Shown: piece after piece, positions 32,470 through 40,556 of the stretch
Layout: the number at the start of each line of letters is the position of its first letter
How positions within the stretch are numbered: the first letter of the stretch is position 1
Source: Neptunicella plasticusilytica
GTDB taxonomy: Bacteria > Pseudomonadota > Gammaproteobacteria > Enterobacterales > Alteromonadaceae
DNA: 64,000 nt
Direction: 5' to 3'
Assembly: GCF_047922965.1 (NCBI RefSeq)
Contig: NZ_CP150481.1
Coordinates: 2,976,001 to 3,040,000, forward strand
Notes under the pieces: generated by a model
What the model was told of the DNA's origin: nothing
What the model saw: only the letters and a program-made list of their open reading frames with translations
Databases searched by the model: none
Translations under genes and position numbers: made by a program

Positions 32470-34152
32470 ATGGACATTTTTATGACTTCTCGCAAACTCG
32501 CTGTTGGTGTGGTTATGCTTATTTTAGCAGGCTGCAGTCAACCGCAAAATTCGTCTACAAAAACGGCTTCTGAAAAAGCCGACCAAGATTATAGCTTGCT
32601 CGACAACATGCAATCACGACTGGATATTTACTATCCGGTCAAACTCGAAGCAGATCTTTCACCTTATTCAAGCAACCAGAAAGCGATGTTGGCCCTGTTA
32701 ATCGACGCCGCAAAAATCATGGACGACTTATTCTGGAAACAGGCTTTTGACCAGAACAAAAACACCTTTTTAGCGCGTATAGCTAACCCGGAAGTACGAA
32801 CATTTGCCGAGATCAATTATGGCCCCTGGGATCGCCTGGCTGGCGATGCGCCTTTCCTGAACGGTTTTAAGGAAAAACCCCTTGGTGCAGCACTTTACCC
32901 AGCGGACATGACAAAAGCGCAATTTGAGCAAGCTGACATTGGCGACAAACGCGGTTTATATTCAGTGATCAAACGCAATGAACAGGGTAAGTTAGTCAGT
33001 ATTCCCTATTCTCATGTATTCAAATCCGAGTTGGCTCAGGCAGCAGACTTGTTACGTCAGGCGTCGAAATTGGCTGACAATAAGAGCTTTGCCGATTATT
33101 TGAACCTGCGTGCGGATGCATTGCAGAGCGATCAGTTCCAAGCCTCAGATTTTGCCTGGATGGACATGAAATCCAATCCGATTGAACTGGTGATCGGTCC
33201 TATCGAAACATACGAAGATCAGCTGTATGGTTATCGCGCTGCTTATGAAGCCTATGTCTTGCTGAAAGATTTATCCTGGAGTGAAAAACTGGCCAAATTT
33301 GCCGCCTATCTACCAGAACTGCAACAAGGTCTACCGGTAGACCAGCAGTACAAAGCCGAAATACCGGGGACCGATGCGGACTTAAATGCCTATGATGTAA
33401 TCTATTACGCCGGACATTCCAATGCCGGTAGTAAAACCATCGCGATCAACCTGCCCAATGACGAGCAGGTGCAGCTACAAAAAGGCACTCGCCGCCTACA
33501 ATTGAAAAACGCCATGCGCGCCAAATTCGAAAATATTCTGGTCCCCATAGCCGAGCAACTTATCGTGCCTGAACAACGGCAACATATTACCTTCGACGCA
33601 TTTTTTGCCAACACCATGTTTCACGAAGTCGCTCACGGTTTGGGGATAAAGAATACCCTAGACGGTTCTGCAACAGTTCGTCAGGCCTTAAAGGAGCATG
33701 CCTCTGCTCTGGAGGAAGGCAAAGCGGATATTCTCGGCTTGTATATGGTCACGAAGTTACTCGAAAAAGGTGCCATCAATGAAGGTGTACTGGAAGACTA
33801 TTATATTACCTTTATGACAGGTATTTTCCGCTCGGTACGCTTTGGCGCCAGTAGTGCACACGGTAAAGCCAATATGATCCGGTTTAACTTTTTTGCCGAG
33901 CATGGTGCATTCAGTCGTAATCAGGAAGGACTCTACAGCGTTAATATGGACAAGATGGGTGAAGCCGTTAGTGCACTGTCCAAACTCATCCTGACCCTGC
34001 AAGGTGACGGGGATTATCAGGGCGTAGCCGAATTGGTCGCTGACAAAGGTATTATTAAATCTCAATTAGCCGATGATCTGGCCAAGCTGGCCGAAGCTAA
34101 TATTCCGGTAGACGTGACCTTTATCCAGGGTAAAGAGGTATTAGGCTTATAA
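32470..34152 (+). CDS. M49-like zinc metallopeptidase lipoprotein
   Basis: This 560-aa protein has a lipoprotein signal (lipobox LAGC, mature Cys about residue 22; the ATG at 32482 would shorten the signal by four residues). The body resembles dipeptidyl-peptidase III (M49) proteins. The zinc motif reads HEVAHG (about residue 387), HExxH type, with a downstream second ligand region EEGKADILGLY (about 417). Classical M49 enzymes have HELLGH, so this belongs to the divergent bacterial branch. It probably trims peptides in the periplasm. It is monocistronic with a terminator 17 bp after the stop. Confidence 0.78.
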   Translation: MDIFMTSRKLAVGVVMLILAGCSQPQNSSTKTASEKADQDYSLLDNMQSRLDIYYPVKLEADLSPYSSNQKAMLALLIDAAKIMDDLFWKQAFDQNKNTFLARIANPEVRTFAEINYGPWDRLAGDAPFLNGFKEKPLGAALYPADMTKAQFEQADIGDKRGLYSVIKRNEQGKLVSIPYSHVFKSELAQAADLLRQASKLADNKSFADYLNLRADALQSDQFQASDFAWMDMKSNPIELVIGPIETYEDQLYGYRAAYEAYVLLKDLSWSEKLAKFAAYLPELQQGLPVDQQYKAEIPGTDADLNAYDVIYYAGHSNAGSKTIAINLPNDEQVQLQKGTRRLQLKNAMRAKFENILVPIAEQLIVPEQRQHITFDAFFANTMFHEVAHGLGIKNTLDGSATVRQALKEHASALEEGKADILGLYMVTKLLEKGAINEGVLEDYYITFMTGIFRSVRFGASSAHGKANMIRFNFFAEHGAFSRNQEGLYSVNMDKMGEAVSALSKLILTLQGDGDYQGVAELVADKGIIKSQLADDLAKLAEANIPVDVTFIQGKEVLGL

Positions 34153-34167
34153 AAACCGGGTTAAATA

Positions 34168-34196
34168 TAAACAAGCCGCATGAATGCGGCTTGTTT
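34168..34196. terminator. Bidirectional terminator between the M49-like gene and cfa
   Basis: TAAACAAGCCGCAT and ATGCGGCTTGTTTA form a near-perfect 14-bp inverted repeat around a 1-2 nt centre, between convergent genes. Confidence 0.8.
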
Positions 34197-34224
34197 ATAC
34201 AACATCCGCCTTCCATTCGCTGTT

Positions 34225-35385
34225 TCAGCTCACCCGGGCATAGCCTCCTTCCACACCGCCTTTAGACAATACCCACTGCCAAAGCTGGATATCGCGCGCC
34301 CGAAAAGCTCCGGCACAAGACAACAGATAGTAACGCCACATGCGATAAAAACGCTCACCCAGTTGTTGCGCAAATTCAGGCCAGGCTTGTTCAAAATTAT
34401 AATGCCAGGCCATCAGAGTCTTATCGTAATCAGCACCAAAGTTATGCAGATCTTCAACCACAAACAATTGGTCCACGGCATCACCGATTTGTCCCACCGA
34501 AGGCAACTCTCCATTGGGAAAGATATACTTGTCAATCCAGGGATCAGGATAACTGTTACGCTGATTCTTGCCTATGGTGTGCAGCAAAAACAACCCGTCT
34601 TCCTTTAGGCAACGGTGCGCTACATTCATATAGTGTCGATAATTTTTGCGCCCAACATGTTCAAACATGCCGATGCTGACGATACGATCAAAGCGCTCGT
34701 TAACTTCGCGATAGTCCTGTAGGCGGAACTCTAAATCAAGATCCGGGTAGCGCTGTTTGGCCCAATCAACCTGTTCCGCTGAAATCGTCACGCCCACACA
34801 ACTGACACCGTAATGCTCAGCCGCATAAGCCATAAAACTGCCCCATCCACAGCCAATGTCCAAAACCCGCATGCCAGGTTGTAACTGTAATTTACGGCAA
34901 ACCAGATCGAGTTTGGCTTCTTGCGCCTCATCTAACGTAGAGGCGTTTTTCCAGTATCCACAAGTATAGGTCAAGCGCTCGTCCAGCATCGCGGAGTAAA
35001 AGTCATTACCCAGATCATAATGCTGCTCACCTACCTGCCAGGCCCGTTTTTTAGTTTGACGATTAAATATCGAATTTTTCAGTAAATGCGGCCACAACTT
35101 TGCTGGCTGGATTTTGTCACCCAAACGATAACGGGCAATACGATAAAAAAATTCATCCAGCCGTTTCACGTCCCAGTCACCGTCCATGTAACTTTCTCCG
35201 AGACCCAGATTGGCGCTGGCCAACACCCTCTCCGGTACGTCGTCTCTATTGAGTACCATATCCCAGGCGCGCCGTCCCTGTGTGCCGATATCGGCGAATT
35301 GCAGAAGTTGCTGGAAATACTGATGCAGACTGGATGTATTCTTTAGTAAAGATTTATAGCCGGAAATTTGATGATATGACCCCAT
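34225..35385 (-). CDS. cfa: Cyclopropane-fatty-acyl-phospholipid synthase
   Basis: This 386-aa protein has an N-terminal domain (about residues 1-115) and a SAM-dependent methyltransferase domain with motif I VLDIGCGWGSFMAYAAEHYG. It also has family motifs RLTYTCGYWKNA and SIGMFEHVGRKNYRHYM. It transfers a methylene group from SAM to the double bond of membrane phospholipid acyl chains, usually on entry into stationary phase or under acid stress. Length matches E. coli Cfa (382 aa). It is transcribed alone; a 277-bp gap (35386-35662) lies upstream and holds only the HIT-gene terminator. Confidence 0.94.
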   Translation of the reverse strand: MGSYHQISGYKSLLKNTSSLHQYFQQLLQFADIGTQGRRAWDMVLNRDDVPERVLASANLGLGESYMDGDWDVKRLDEFFYRIARYRLGDKIQPAKLWPHLLKNSIFNRQTKKRAWQVGEQHYDLGNDFYSAMLDERLTYTCGYWKNASTLDEAQEAKLDLVCRKLQLQPGMRVLDIGCGWGSFMAYAAEHYGVSCVGVTISAEQVDWAKQRYPDLDLEFRLQDYREVNERFDRIVSIGMFEHVGRKNYRHYMNVAHRCLKEDGLFLLHTIGKNQRNSYPDPWIDKYIFPNGELPSVGQIGDAVDQLFVVEDLHNFGADYDKTLMAWHYNFEQAWPEFAQQLGERFYRMWRYYLLSCAGAFRARDIQLWQWVLSKGGVEGGYARVS

Positions 35386-35602
35386 AAACAGCGTTTCTCC
35401 ATTGATTATTCTCTACACATGGCTTCCAGCCACCAGATCCCTTAAAAACAAAACAGAGTAGAACATCATGGTCGCAATGACTTATATCTTACTAATCGCC
35501 CTAAAAACCTGTTTAAAAACAACACTGCTAATGACTGTTAATAATAAATACTAGCAGCTACCCAGCCTTTTTCCAGACAGACACCGTTGCAAAATTCAGG
35601 CT

Positions 35603-35628
35603 AAAAAAATCCCGACATAAAGTCGGGA
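35603..35628 (-). terminator. Terminator of the folB-folK-uppP-HIT gene group
   Basis: On the minus strand GTCCCGAC-type stem CCCGAC / GTCGGG (6-7 bp, 5-nt loop) is followed by seven T residues. It lies 35 bp after the HIT gene stop. Confidence 0.85.
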
Positions 35629-35662
35629 CGTTGGTGCGCACATTGACTTAACAGAATGGGTA

Positions 35663-36034
35663 TTATTCCGCACGTTTGATTCGATCCTGATAAGGAGGCC
35701 AGCCAAAAGCTTTACCCGCTAGCAGATGCAAATGCAGATGGTAAACCGTTTGTCCACCATCATCGTTGCAGTTCATTACAACTCGATACCCCTCATCGGC
35801 AAACCCTTTTTGCGCCGCGATTTTTGCCGCCACCACGAATAGGTGCCCTACCAGCTCTCGATCCTCTTCGGCAATATCGTTAATGGTCGCAATCGGCTTT
35901 TTGGGAATAATCAGTAAATGCACCGGTGCTTGCGGATTAACATCGGTAAACGCCAGCGCCTTGTCATCTTCATACTGGATATCCGCCGGGATCTCGCGGT
36001 TAATAATTTTGCTGAAAATCGTTTCCTGACTCAT
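35663..36034 (-). CDS. hinT: HIT family purine nucleoside phosphoramidase-like protein (HinT type)
   Basis: This 123-aa protein has the histidine triad VYHLHLHLLAG near the C-terminus and the N-terminal FSKIINREIPADI typical of HinT/Hint1. Such proteins hydrolyse nucleoside phosphoramidates and acyl-adenylates. It lies 12 bp downstream of uppP on the same strand and is probably the last gene of the folB-folK-uppP group. Confidence 0.9.
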   Translation of the reverse strand: MSQETIFSKIINREIPADIQYEDDKALAFTDVNPQAPVHLLIIPKKPIATINDIAEEDRELVGHLFVVAAKIAAQKGFADEGYRVVMNCNDDGGQTVYHLHLHLLAGKAFGWPPYQDRIKRAE

Positions 36035-36046
36035 AAAATCCTCCGG

Positions 36047-36844
36047 TTATACAAAAACAAAAATGAACAATACTGCGCCCAAAATCAGTCGATAGATAAC
36101 AAAGGGCAGCATGCCTATACGAGAAATCCAGCTTAAAAATAGACTAATACACAAATAGGCACTGACAAAAGACAACAGCACCCCATAAATCATCGCCTGC
36201 CAGTCAACCGGTAACTGACTCTCGATCAGATCCAGCGACAATAATAATCCGGCCCCTAAAATAGTCGGGATAGACAATAAAAATGAAAAACGCGCGGCAC
36301 TTTCGCGATCCAGTCCCACCATTAAGCCGGCTGTCATAGTAATACCTGAGCGGGACGTTCCAGGTATCAACGCCACCGCCTGCATCAGACCGACAAATAT
36401 CGCGCTCTTCCAACTCAGTTGATAAATATTCTTGTTTTGTTTGGCCCGATAGTCGGCGTACCAAAGCAATAATCCGAAGACAATAGTGGTAGTGGCAATG
36501 ACCAGCGCCGAACGACCATAGTTTTCCACCAACGCCTTGCCCAGGAATCCGGCAATTACCGCCGGAATAGTGGCGACGATCACCCACCAGGCCAGCCTGC
36601 TATCATCGGTATTTTTTCCACCCAAAGAGCCAAACCAGGCGATCAGCATTTTGACAATATCTTCGCGGAAATAAATCATTACCGCCAACAAGCTACCTAA
36701 ATGCACCGCCACATCAAAGGCCAGTCCCTGATTGTGCCAGCCCAACAACACTGAAGGTAAAATCAGATGACCGGAACTGGATATGGGTAAAAATTCGGTC
36801 ACCCCCTGAATCAGCGCCAGAGCAATAATTTCAATTAACGTCAT
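36047..36844 (-). CDS. uppP: Undecaprenyl-diphosphatase UppP (BacA)
   Basis: This 265-aa polytopic membrane protein has both catalytic motifs: EFLPISSSGHLILP (about residues 17-30) and PGTSRSGITMTAGL (about 170-183). It recycles undecaprenyl pyrophosphate to the lipid carrier for peptidoglycan and O-antigen synthesis. Its ATG overlaps the folK stop in ATGA (36841-36844), so the two are translationally coupled. Confidence 0.95.
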   Translation of the reverse strand: MTLIEIIALALIQGVTEFLPISSSGHLILPSVLLGWHNQGLAFDVAVHLGSLLAVMIYFREDIVKMLIAWFGSLGGKNTDDSRLAWWVIVATIPAVIAGFLGKALVENYGRSALVIATTTIVFGLLLWYADYRAKQNKNIYQLSWKSAIFVGLMQAVALIPGTSRSGITMTAGLMVGLDRESAARFSFLLSIPTILGAGLLLSLDLIESQLPVDWQAMIYGVLLSFVSAYLCISLFLSWISRIGMLPFVIYRLILGAVLFIFVFV

Positions 36845-37341
36845 GATAATTTACTCGTCCATTTAAACTCGACCGGCCACAAATTTTGCTGACTCTTGTC
36901 GTATTGCTGCCAAAGCGTGGCATAATTAACCTGTTTGATTGGGTGAATACTGTCTGCTGCGATTTCTGCCAACGGCAGCAGTACAAAGGCATTAAACAGA
37001 ATTTCATTGCGTGGTAACTGTACCGGTTGCTCACAGACAAGATCGTCATACAACAACAAATCCAGATCCAGCGTTCGCGGCGAGAATTTCTTTCCACCCC
37101 GCACCCGACCATTATTATCTTCAATTTGTTTAAGCACTTGAACGACCTGTTCTGCACTCATGGATGTAGACGCAGCGGCGACCAGATTATAAAAGTGGCT
37201 GCCAGCAAAACCGACGGCTTCACTTTCGTATACGGAGGAAATTTGGATGGTTGAAAATGCCTGCTCCAGAGCATCGAGCCCGGCAGTAATATGTTGATGA
37301 CGCTCAATATTGCTCCCCAGACTGATATAAATTTGCGCCAT
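36841..37341 (-). CDS. folK: 2-amino-4-hydroxy-6-hydroxymethyldihydropteridine pyrophosphokinase
   Basis: This 166-aa protein has the HPPK N-terminus IYISLGSNIERHQHITAGLD and the signature FSPRTLDLDLLLYDD (about residues 85-99). It pyrophosphorylates 6-hydroxymethyldihydropterin in folate synthesis. It directly follows folB (stop adjacent to start) and overlaps uppP by 4 bp, the common folB-folK arrangement. Confidence 0.94.
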   Translation of the reverse strand: MAQIYISLGSNIERHQHITAGLDALEQAFSTIQISSVYESEAVGFAGSHFYNLVAAASTSMSAEQVVQVLKQIEDNNGRVRGGKKFSPRTLDLDLLLYDDLVCEQPVQLPRNEILFNAFVLLPLAEIAADSIHPIKQVNYATLWQQYDKSQQNLWPVEFKWTSKLS

Positions 37342-37695
37342 CTAGGATCGCTTCCTTGTTAAAATCACTGCTACATTGCGGGCATCAGCTAAAATGTCCG
37401 GTTTACTCAACTTTAGTTCGATTTGATGACAATTAAATTGCATAAAGATATGTTTAATCATGGCAGCAGCCAGTGCCTCCAACAGCTGAAACTGGCTGTC
37501 ACTGGCAACTTGTTGGATCAACTCCGCTATTTTGGCGTAATCCAAGGTATCAGCCACCTGATCGGATTGCCCCGGACGTTCCAGTTCTACCCATATTTGC
37601 ACATCTACCACTAACACTGTTTTGGCGGTTCGCTCCCAGTCGTAGACTCCAATCAATGACTCGACTTGCAAACCTTCAATAATAATTCTGTCCAA
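37342..37695 (-). CDS. folB: Dihydroneopterin aldolase
   Basis: This 117-aa protein begins MDRIIIEGLQVESLIGVYDWER, the FolB N-terminus, and contains TLDYAKIAELI and the C-terminal KLSKPDILADARNVAV. It converts dihydroneopterin to hydroxymethyldihydropterin, the step before FolK, which is encoded next. The divergent plsY start is 113 bp away. Confidence 0.94.
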   Translation of the reverse strand: MDRIIIEGLQVESLIGVYDWERTAKTVLVVDVQIWVELERPGQSDQVADTLDYAKIAELIQQVASDSQFQLLEALAAAMIKHIFMQFNCHQIELKLSKPDILADARNVAVILTRKRS

Positions 37696-37808
37696 TCATA
37701 ACCTCGGTAATATACTGATTTTCGCTGGCCGGGATTATACCCGTTACTCTAGTTTCCAGATATGTTATATAGATTGCCAAGTGTACCTTCTTTTATTAAC
37801 GGGTTGAA

Positions 37809-38411
37809 ATGACGGCTCAATTTATATTAATGATAGCGATAGGTTATCTGGCGGGCTCTATTTCCAGCGCCGTGCTGATTTGTCAGTTATTTCGTCTACC
37901 CGATCCCAGGCAACATGGCTCCGGCAATCCGGGGGCGACCAATGTATTCCGCCTAGGCGGCAGGATACCGGCGCTATTAACCCTGATAACCGACGTGCTA
38001 AAGGGAACGATTCCGGTCTGGACCGGTTATTTTTTGAAGCTGGAACCGGTTATGCTCGGCTTTATCGGTATAGCGGCCTGTCTGGGACATATTTATCCGC
38101 TGTATTTCGGTTTTAAAGGTGGCAAAGGCGTTGCGACTGCATTAGGAGCGATGTTGCCAATTGGGCTGGATTTATCCGGACTGTTGATTGGCACCTGGTT
38201 TGTCACCGTGTTTATTACCGGTTATTCATCGTTATCCGCGATTATTACTGTATCACTGGCACCGCTTTTTACCTGGTTTATCAAACCGCAATACACCATT
38301 CCGGTGGCAATGTTGTCGGTACTGATCGTTGTCCGCCATAAAGACAATATTAAACGCTTGCTAAAAGGCGAAGAAGGTAAAATCTGGGATAAGGGCAAAA
38401 CCAACGAATAG
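37809..38411 (+). CDS. plsY: Glycerol-3-phosphate acyltransferase PlsY
   Basis: This 200-aa membrane protein has the three conserved PlsY loops: GSGNPGATNVFRLGG, GHIYPLYFGFKGGKGVAT, and a C-terminal RHKDNIKRLLKGEE. It uses acyl-phosphate to acylate glycerol 3-phosphate at the start of phospholipid synthesis. It is divergent from folB and converges on tsaD with only a 30-bp gap, a conserved gammaproteobacterial order. Confidence 0.95.
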   Translation: MTAQFILMIAIGYLAGSISSAVLICQLFRLPDPRQHGSGNPGATNVFRLGGRIPALLTLITDVLKGTIPVWTGYFLKLEPVMLGFIGIAACLGHIYPLYFGFKGGKGVATALGAMLPIGLDLSGLLIGTWFVTVFITGYSSLSAIITVSLAPLFTWFIKPQYTIPVAMLSVLIVVRHKDNIKRLLKGEEGKIWDKGKTNE

Positions 38412-38441
38412 TTTGCCCTGTTTAGCTCGCTAAAGATAAAG

Positions 38442-39455
38442 TTAAACTGCTGGCAGACTATCCAATGACCAGCGTGGTTTGGCTTTAGCACTCAACTCAG
38501 TTTTCTGGCCTGCTTTTAGCCGCTGTAAACCGGCAAACGCAATCATTGCGCCATTATCCGTACAAAACTCCAAGCGTGGATAAAATACCTTACCGCCCAT
38601 TTTAGCCGTGGCCTTTTCCAGCTTTTCCCGTAAAGACGTATTTGCACTTACGCCTCCGGCAATCACCAAACGTTTTAAACCCGTTTGTTCCAGTGCGCGG
38701 CGACATTTAATCGCCAATGTATCTACCACCGCCTCCTGAAACGCATAAGCAATATCGGCTTTGGATTGAGGACTGTCATCTTGATCACGAATAGTATTGG
38801 CGGCAAAAGTTTTTAATCCGCTAAAACTGAAATCCAGCCCAGGTCTGTCAGTCATCGGACGGGGAAATTTAAATTGTCCTGGCGTGCCCTGTTCAGCCAT
38901 TTTAGCCAGCAATGGCCCACCCGGATAATCCAGCCCTAGCAGTTTGGCGGTTTTATCAAACGCCTCCCCAGCCGCATCATCCACCGATTCGCCCAATATC
39001 TGGTACTGCCCAATACCACCTACTTCAACCAGCATGGTATGACCGCCAGATACCAGCAAAGCCACAAAAGGGAATTCAGGTGCGTTATCTTCAAGCATAG
39101 GTGCCAGTAAATGCCCTTCCATATGATGTACACCGATGGCAGGAATATTCCAGGCGTAAGCCAGACTTCGTCCTACCGAAGCACCAACCAATAGAGCACC
39201 GACCAGTCCCGGGCCTTGAGTAAAAGCAACACCGTCGATTTGGGTCGCGGTGCATTGTGCGTCAGTTAATGCCTGTTTTATCAGTGGAACGATTTTGCGA
39301 ACATGATCACGGGAGGCCAGTTCCGGCACCACGCCACCATAATCGGCGTGCAGTTTTACCTGGCTGTAGAGTTGATGGGCCAACAGCCCTTGCTGATCAT
39401 CATAAATGGCAATCCCGGTTTCGTCACAGGATGTCTCTATTCCTAATACACGCAT
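38442..39455 (-). CDS. tsaD: tRNA N6-threonylcarbamoyladenosine transferase TsaD
   Basis: This 337-aa ASKHA-fold protein begins MRVLGIETSCDETGIAIYD and has the metal-binding HHMEGHLLAPM (about residues 109-119) and the ATP-site phrase VALLVSGGHTMLVEV. Together with TsaB, TsaC and TsaE it forms t6A37 in tRNAs reading ANN codons. It is divergent from rpsU, the conserved order in this group. Length is normal. Confidence 0.96.
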   Translation of the reverse strand: MRVLGIETSCDETGIAIYDDQQGLLAHQLYSQVKLHADYGGVVPELASRDHVRKIVPLIKQALTDAQCTATQIDGVAFTQGPGLVGALLVGASVGRSLAYAWNIPAIGVHHMEGHLLAPMLEDNAPEFPFVALLVSGGHTMLVEVGGIGQYQILGESVDDAAGEAFDKTAKLLGLDYPGGPLLAKMAEQGTPGQFKFPRPMTDRPGLDFSFSGLKTFAANTIRDQDDSPQSKADIAYAFQEAVVDTLAIKCRRALEQTGLKRLVIAGGVSANTSLREKLEKATAKMGGKVFYPRLEFCTDNGAMIAFAGLQRLKAGQKTELSAKAKPRWSLDSLPAV

Positions 39456-39621
39456 AGCAAAATTCAGTCATTAAACTTCAAGGTTGCGTAGTTTATACTA
39501 AAACAGTGAAGTGTTTCTCTATGGATAACCTTATTCAGGGCAAATTGGGCTGATTTGACCGCTTTCATCGGCTAATTTTTGAAATATGCGCCCAGATCAA
39601 CAGTTTTTAATGCAGTTTGGC

Positions 39622-39650
39622 TTTACAAAGGTTGTCGATATGATTAGAAT
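39622..39650 (+). promoter_or_regulatory. Sigma-70 promoter of rpsU
   Basis: TTTACA (39622-39627) and TAGAAT (39645-39650) are separated by 17 bp, about 80 bp upstream of the rpsU ATG. The 275-bp gap between tsaD and rpsU shows no other clear element. Confidence 0.6.
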
Positions 39651-39730
39651 TCCGCACCATTTTTAACCATGACGTACAAAATATGGCGTCTGGAAATAAA
39701 GCATTTGACTATATTTGAGGTGAGATTTTA

Positions 39731-39946
39731 ATGCCAATCGTTAAAGTAAGAGAAAACGAACCATTTGACGTAGCCCTGCGTCGTTTTAAGCGTTCATGTG
39801 AAAAAGCCGGTGTATTATCAGAAGTTCGTCGTCGCGAATTTTTTGAAAAACCGACTTGGGAACGTAAGCGTAAAAAAGCAGCGGCCAAAAAACGTCATAT
39901 GAAGAAGTTGGCTCGCGAGAACGCACGTCGTATCAGATTGTACTAA
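39731..39946 (+). CDS. rpsU: 30S ribosomal protein S21
   Basis: This 71-aa basic protein (MPIVKVRENEPFDVALRRFK at the start, C-terminal RKRKKAAAKKRHMKK region) is a clear S21. AGGTGAGA sits before the ATG. It is the first gene of the macromolecular synthesis group rpsU-yqeY-dnaG-rpoD. Confidence 0.97.
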   Translation: MPIVKVRENEPFDVALRRFKRSCEKAGVLSEVRRREFFEKPTWERKRKKAAAKKRHMKKLARENARRIRLY

Positions 39947-39965
39947 TCTCCACTATCTCACAACG

Positions 39966-39983
39966 GGGCCATCAGGCCCTTTT
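39966..39983 (+). terminator. Terminator or attenuator after rpsU
   Basis: GGGCC / GGCCC stem (39966-39979, ATCA loop) followed by TTTT, located 20 bp after the rpsU stop and 18 bp before yqeY. It probably gives partial termination, setting a high S21 to DnaG ratio as in E. coli. Confidence 0.75.
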
Positions 39984-40000
39984 GTTTGCCAGGTTATTCC

Positions 40001-40447
40001 ATGAGTTTGATTGAACAGCTAAAAGATGCCCAGAAAGACGCAATGCGCGCCAAAGACAAGTTGCGCTTGGGTACTATTCGTATGGCGCTGGCACAGGTCA
40101 AGCAAATTGAAGTCGACGAGCGGCGTGAAGTGACCGACAGTGACACCTTGAGCCTGTTGACCAAAATGGTCAAACAGCGCAAAGATGCTGCCAGTCAATT
40201 TGAACAAGCCGGACGTAATGACTTGAAAGATGTTGAGCTGGCTGAAATCGAGATTTTAACTTCGTTTTTGCCCCAACCACTGACTGCCGACGAAATTAAT
40301 GCACTGCTTGAGCAAGCCATTGCCGAAACTCAGGCTGCAGGTATGCAGGATATGGGCAAAGTGATGGGCTGGCTTAAACCTAAAGTGGCTGGCCGTGCTG
40401 ATATGGGTAAATTAAGCGGATTGATTAAGACACGCTTAACCGCCTGA
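40001..40447 (+). CDS. GatB/YqeY domain protein
   Basis: This 148-aa protein starts at ATG 40001 (MSLIEQLKDAQKDAMRAKDK); an earlier in-frame TTG is less likely. It has the YqeY pattern (LGTIRMALAQVKQIEVD, LPQPLTADEI and C-terminal GKVMGWLKPKVAGRADMG). It resembles the tail domain of the GatB amidotransferase subunit, which binds tRNA; the cellular role is unproven. Its place between rpsU and dnaG is common in gammaproteobacteria outside the enterics. Confidence 0.9.
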   Translation: MSLIEQLKDAQKDAMRAKDKLRLGTIRMALAQVKQIEVDERREVTDSDTLSLLTKMVKQRKDAASQFEQAGRNDLKDVELAEIEILTSFLPQPLTADEINALLEQAIAETQAAGMQDMGKVMGWLKPKVAGRADMGKLSGLIKTRLTA

Positions 40448-40466
40448 ATCTGTTAAGATTTATATT

Positions 40467-40503
40467 CAAGCCGTATCTTCATGATGGAGATACGGCTTGT
40501 TTT
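40467..40503 (+). terminator. Terminator between yqeY and dnaG
   Basis: CAAGCCGTATCT (40467-40478) and AGATACGGCTTG (40488-40499) form a perfect 12-bp stem with a 9-nt loop, followed by TTTTG. A strong hairpin inside the group implies separate or attenuated dnaG transcription. Confidence 0.85.
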
Positions 40504-40556
40504 GTTTTACATTAGCTGAACTTGTTTTCACCTAACTGATGGTGCTTAGCTAACTT

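Noticed and set aside
34180..34608. 142-codon plus-strand open frame over the end of cfa
   Set aside because: It lies antisense inside the clearly conserved cfa gene and has no ribosome site or family resemblance.
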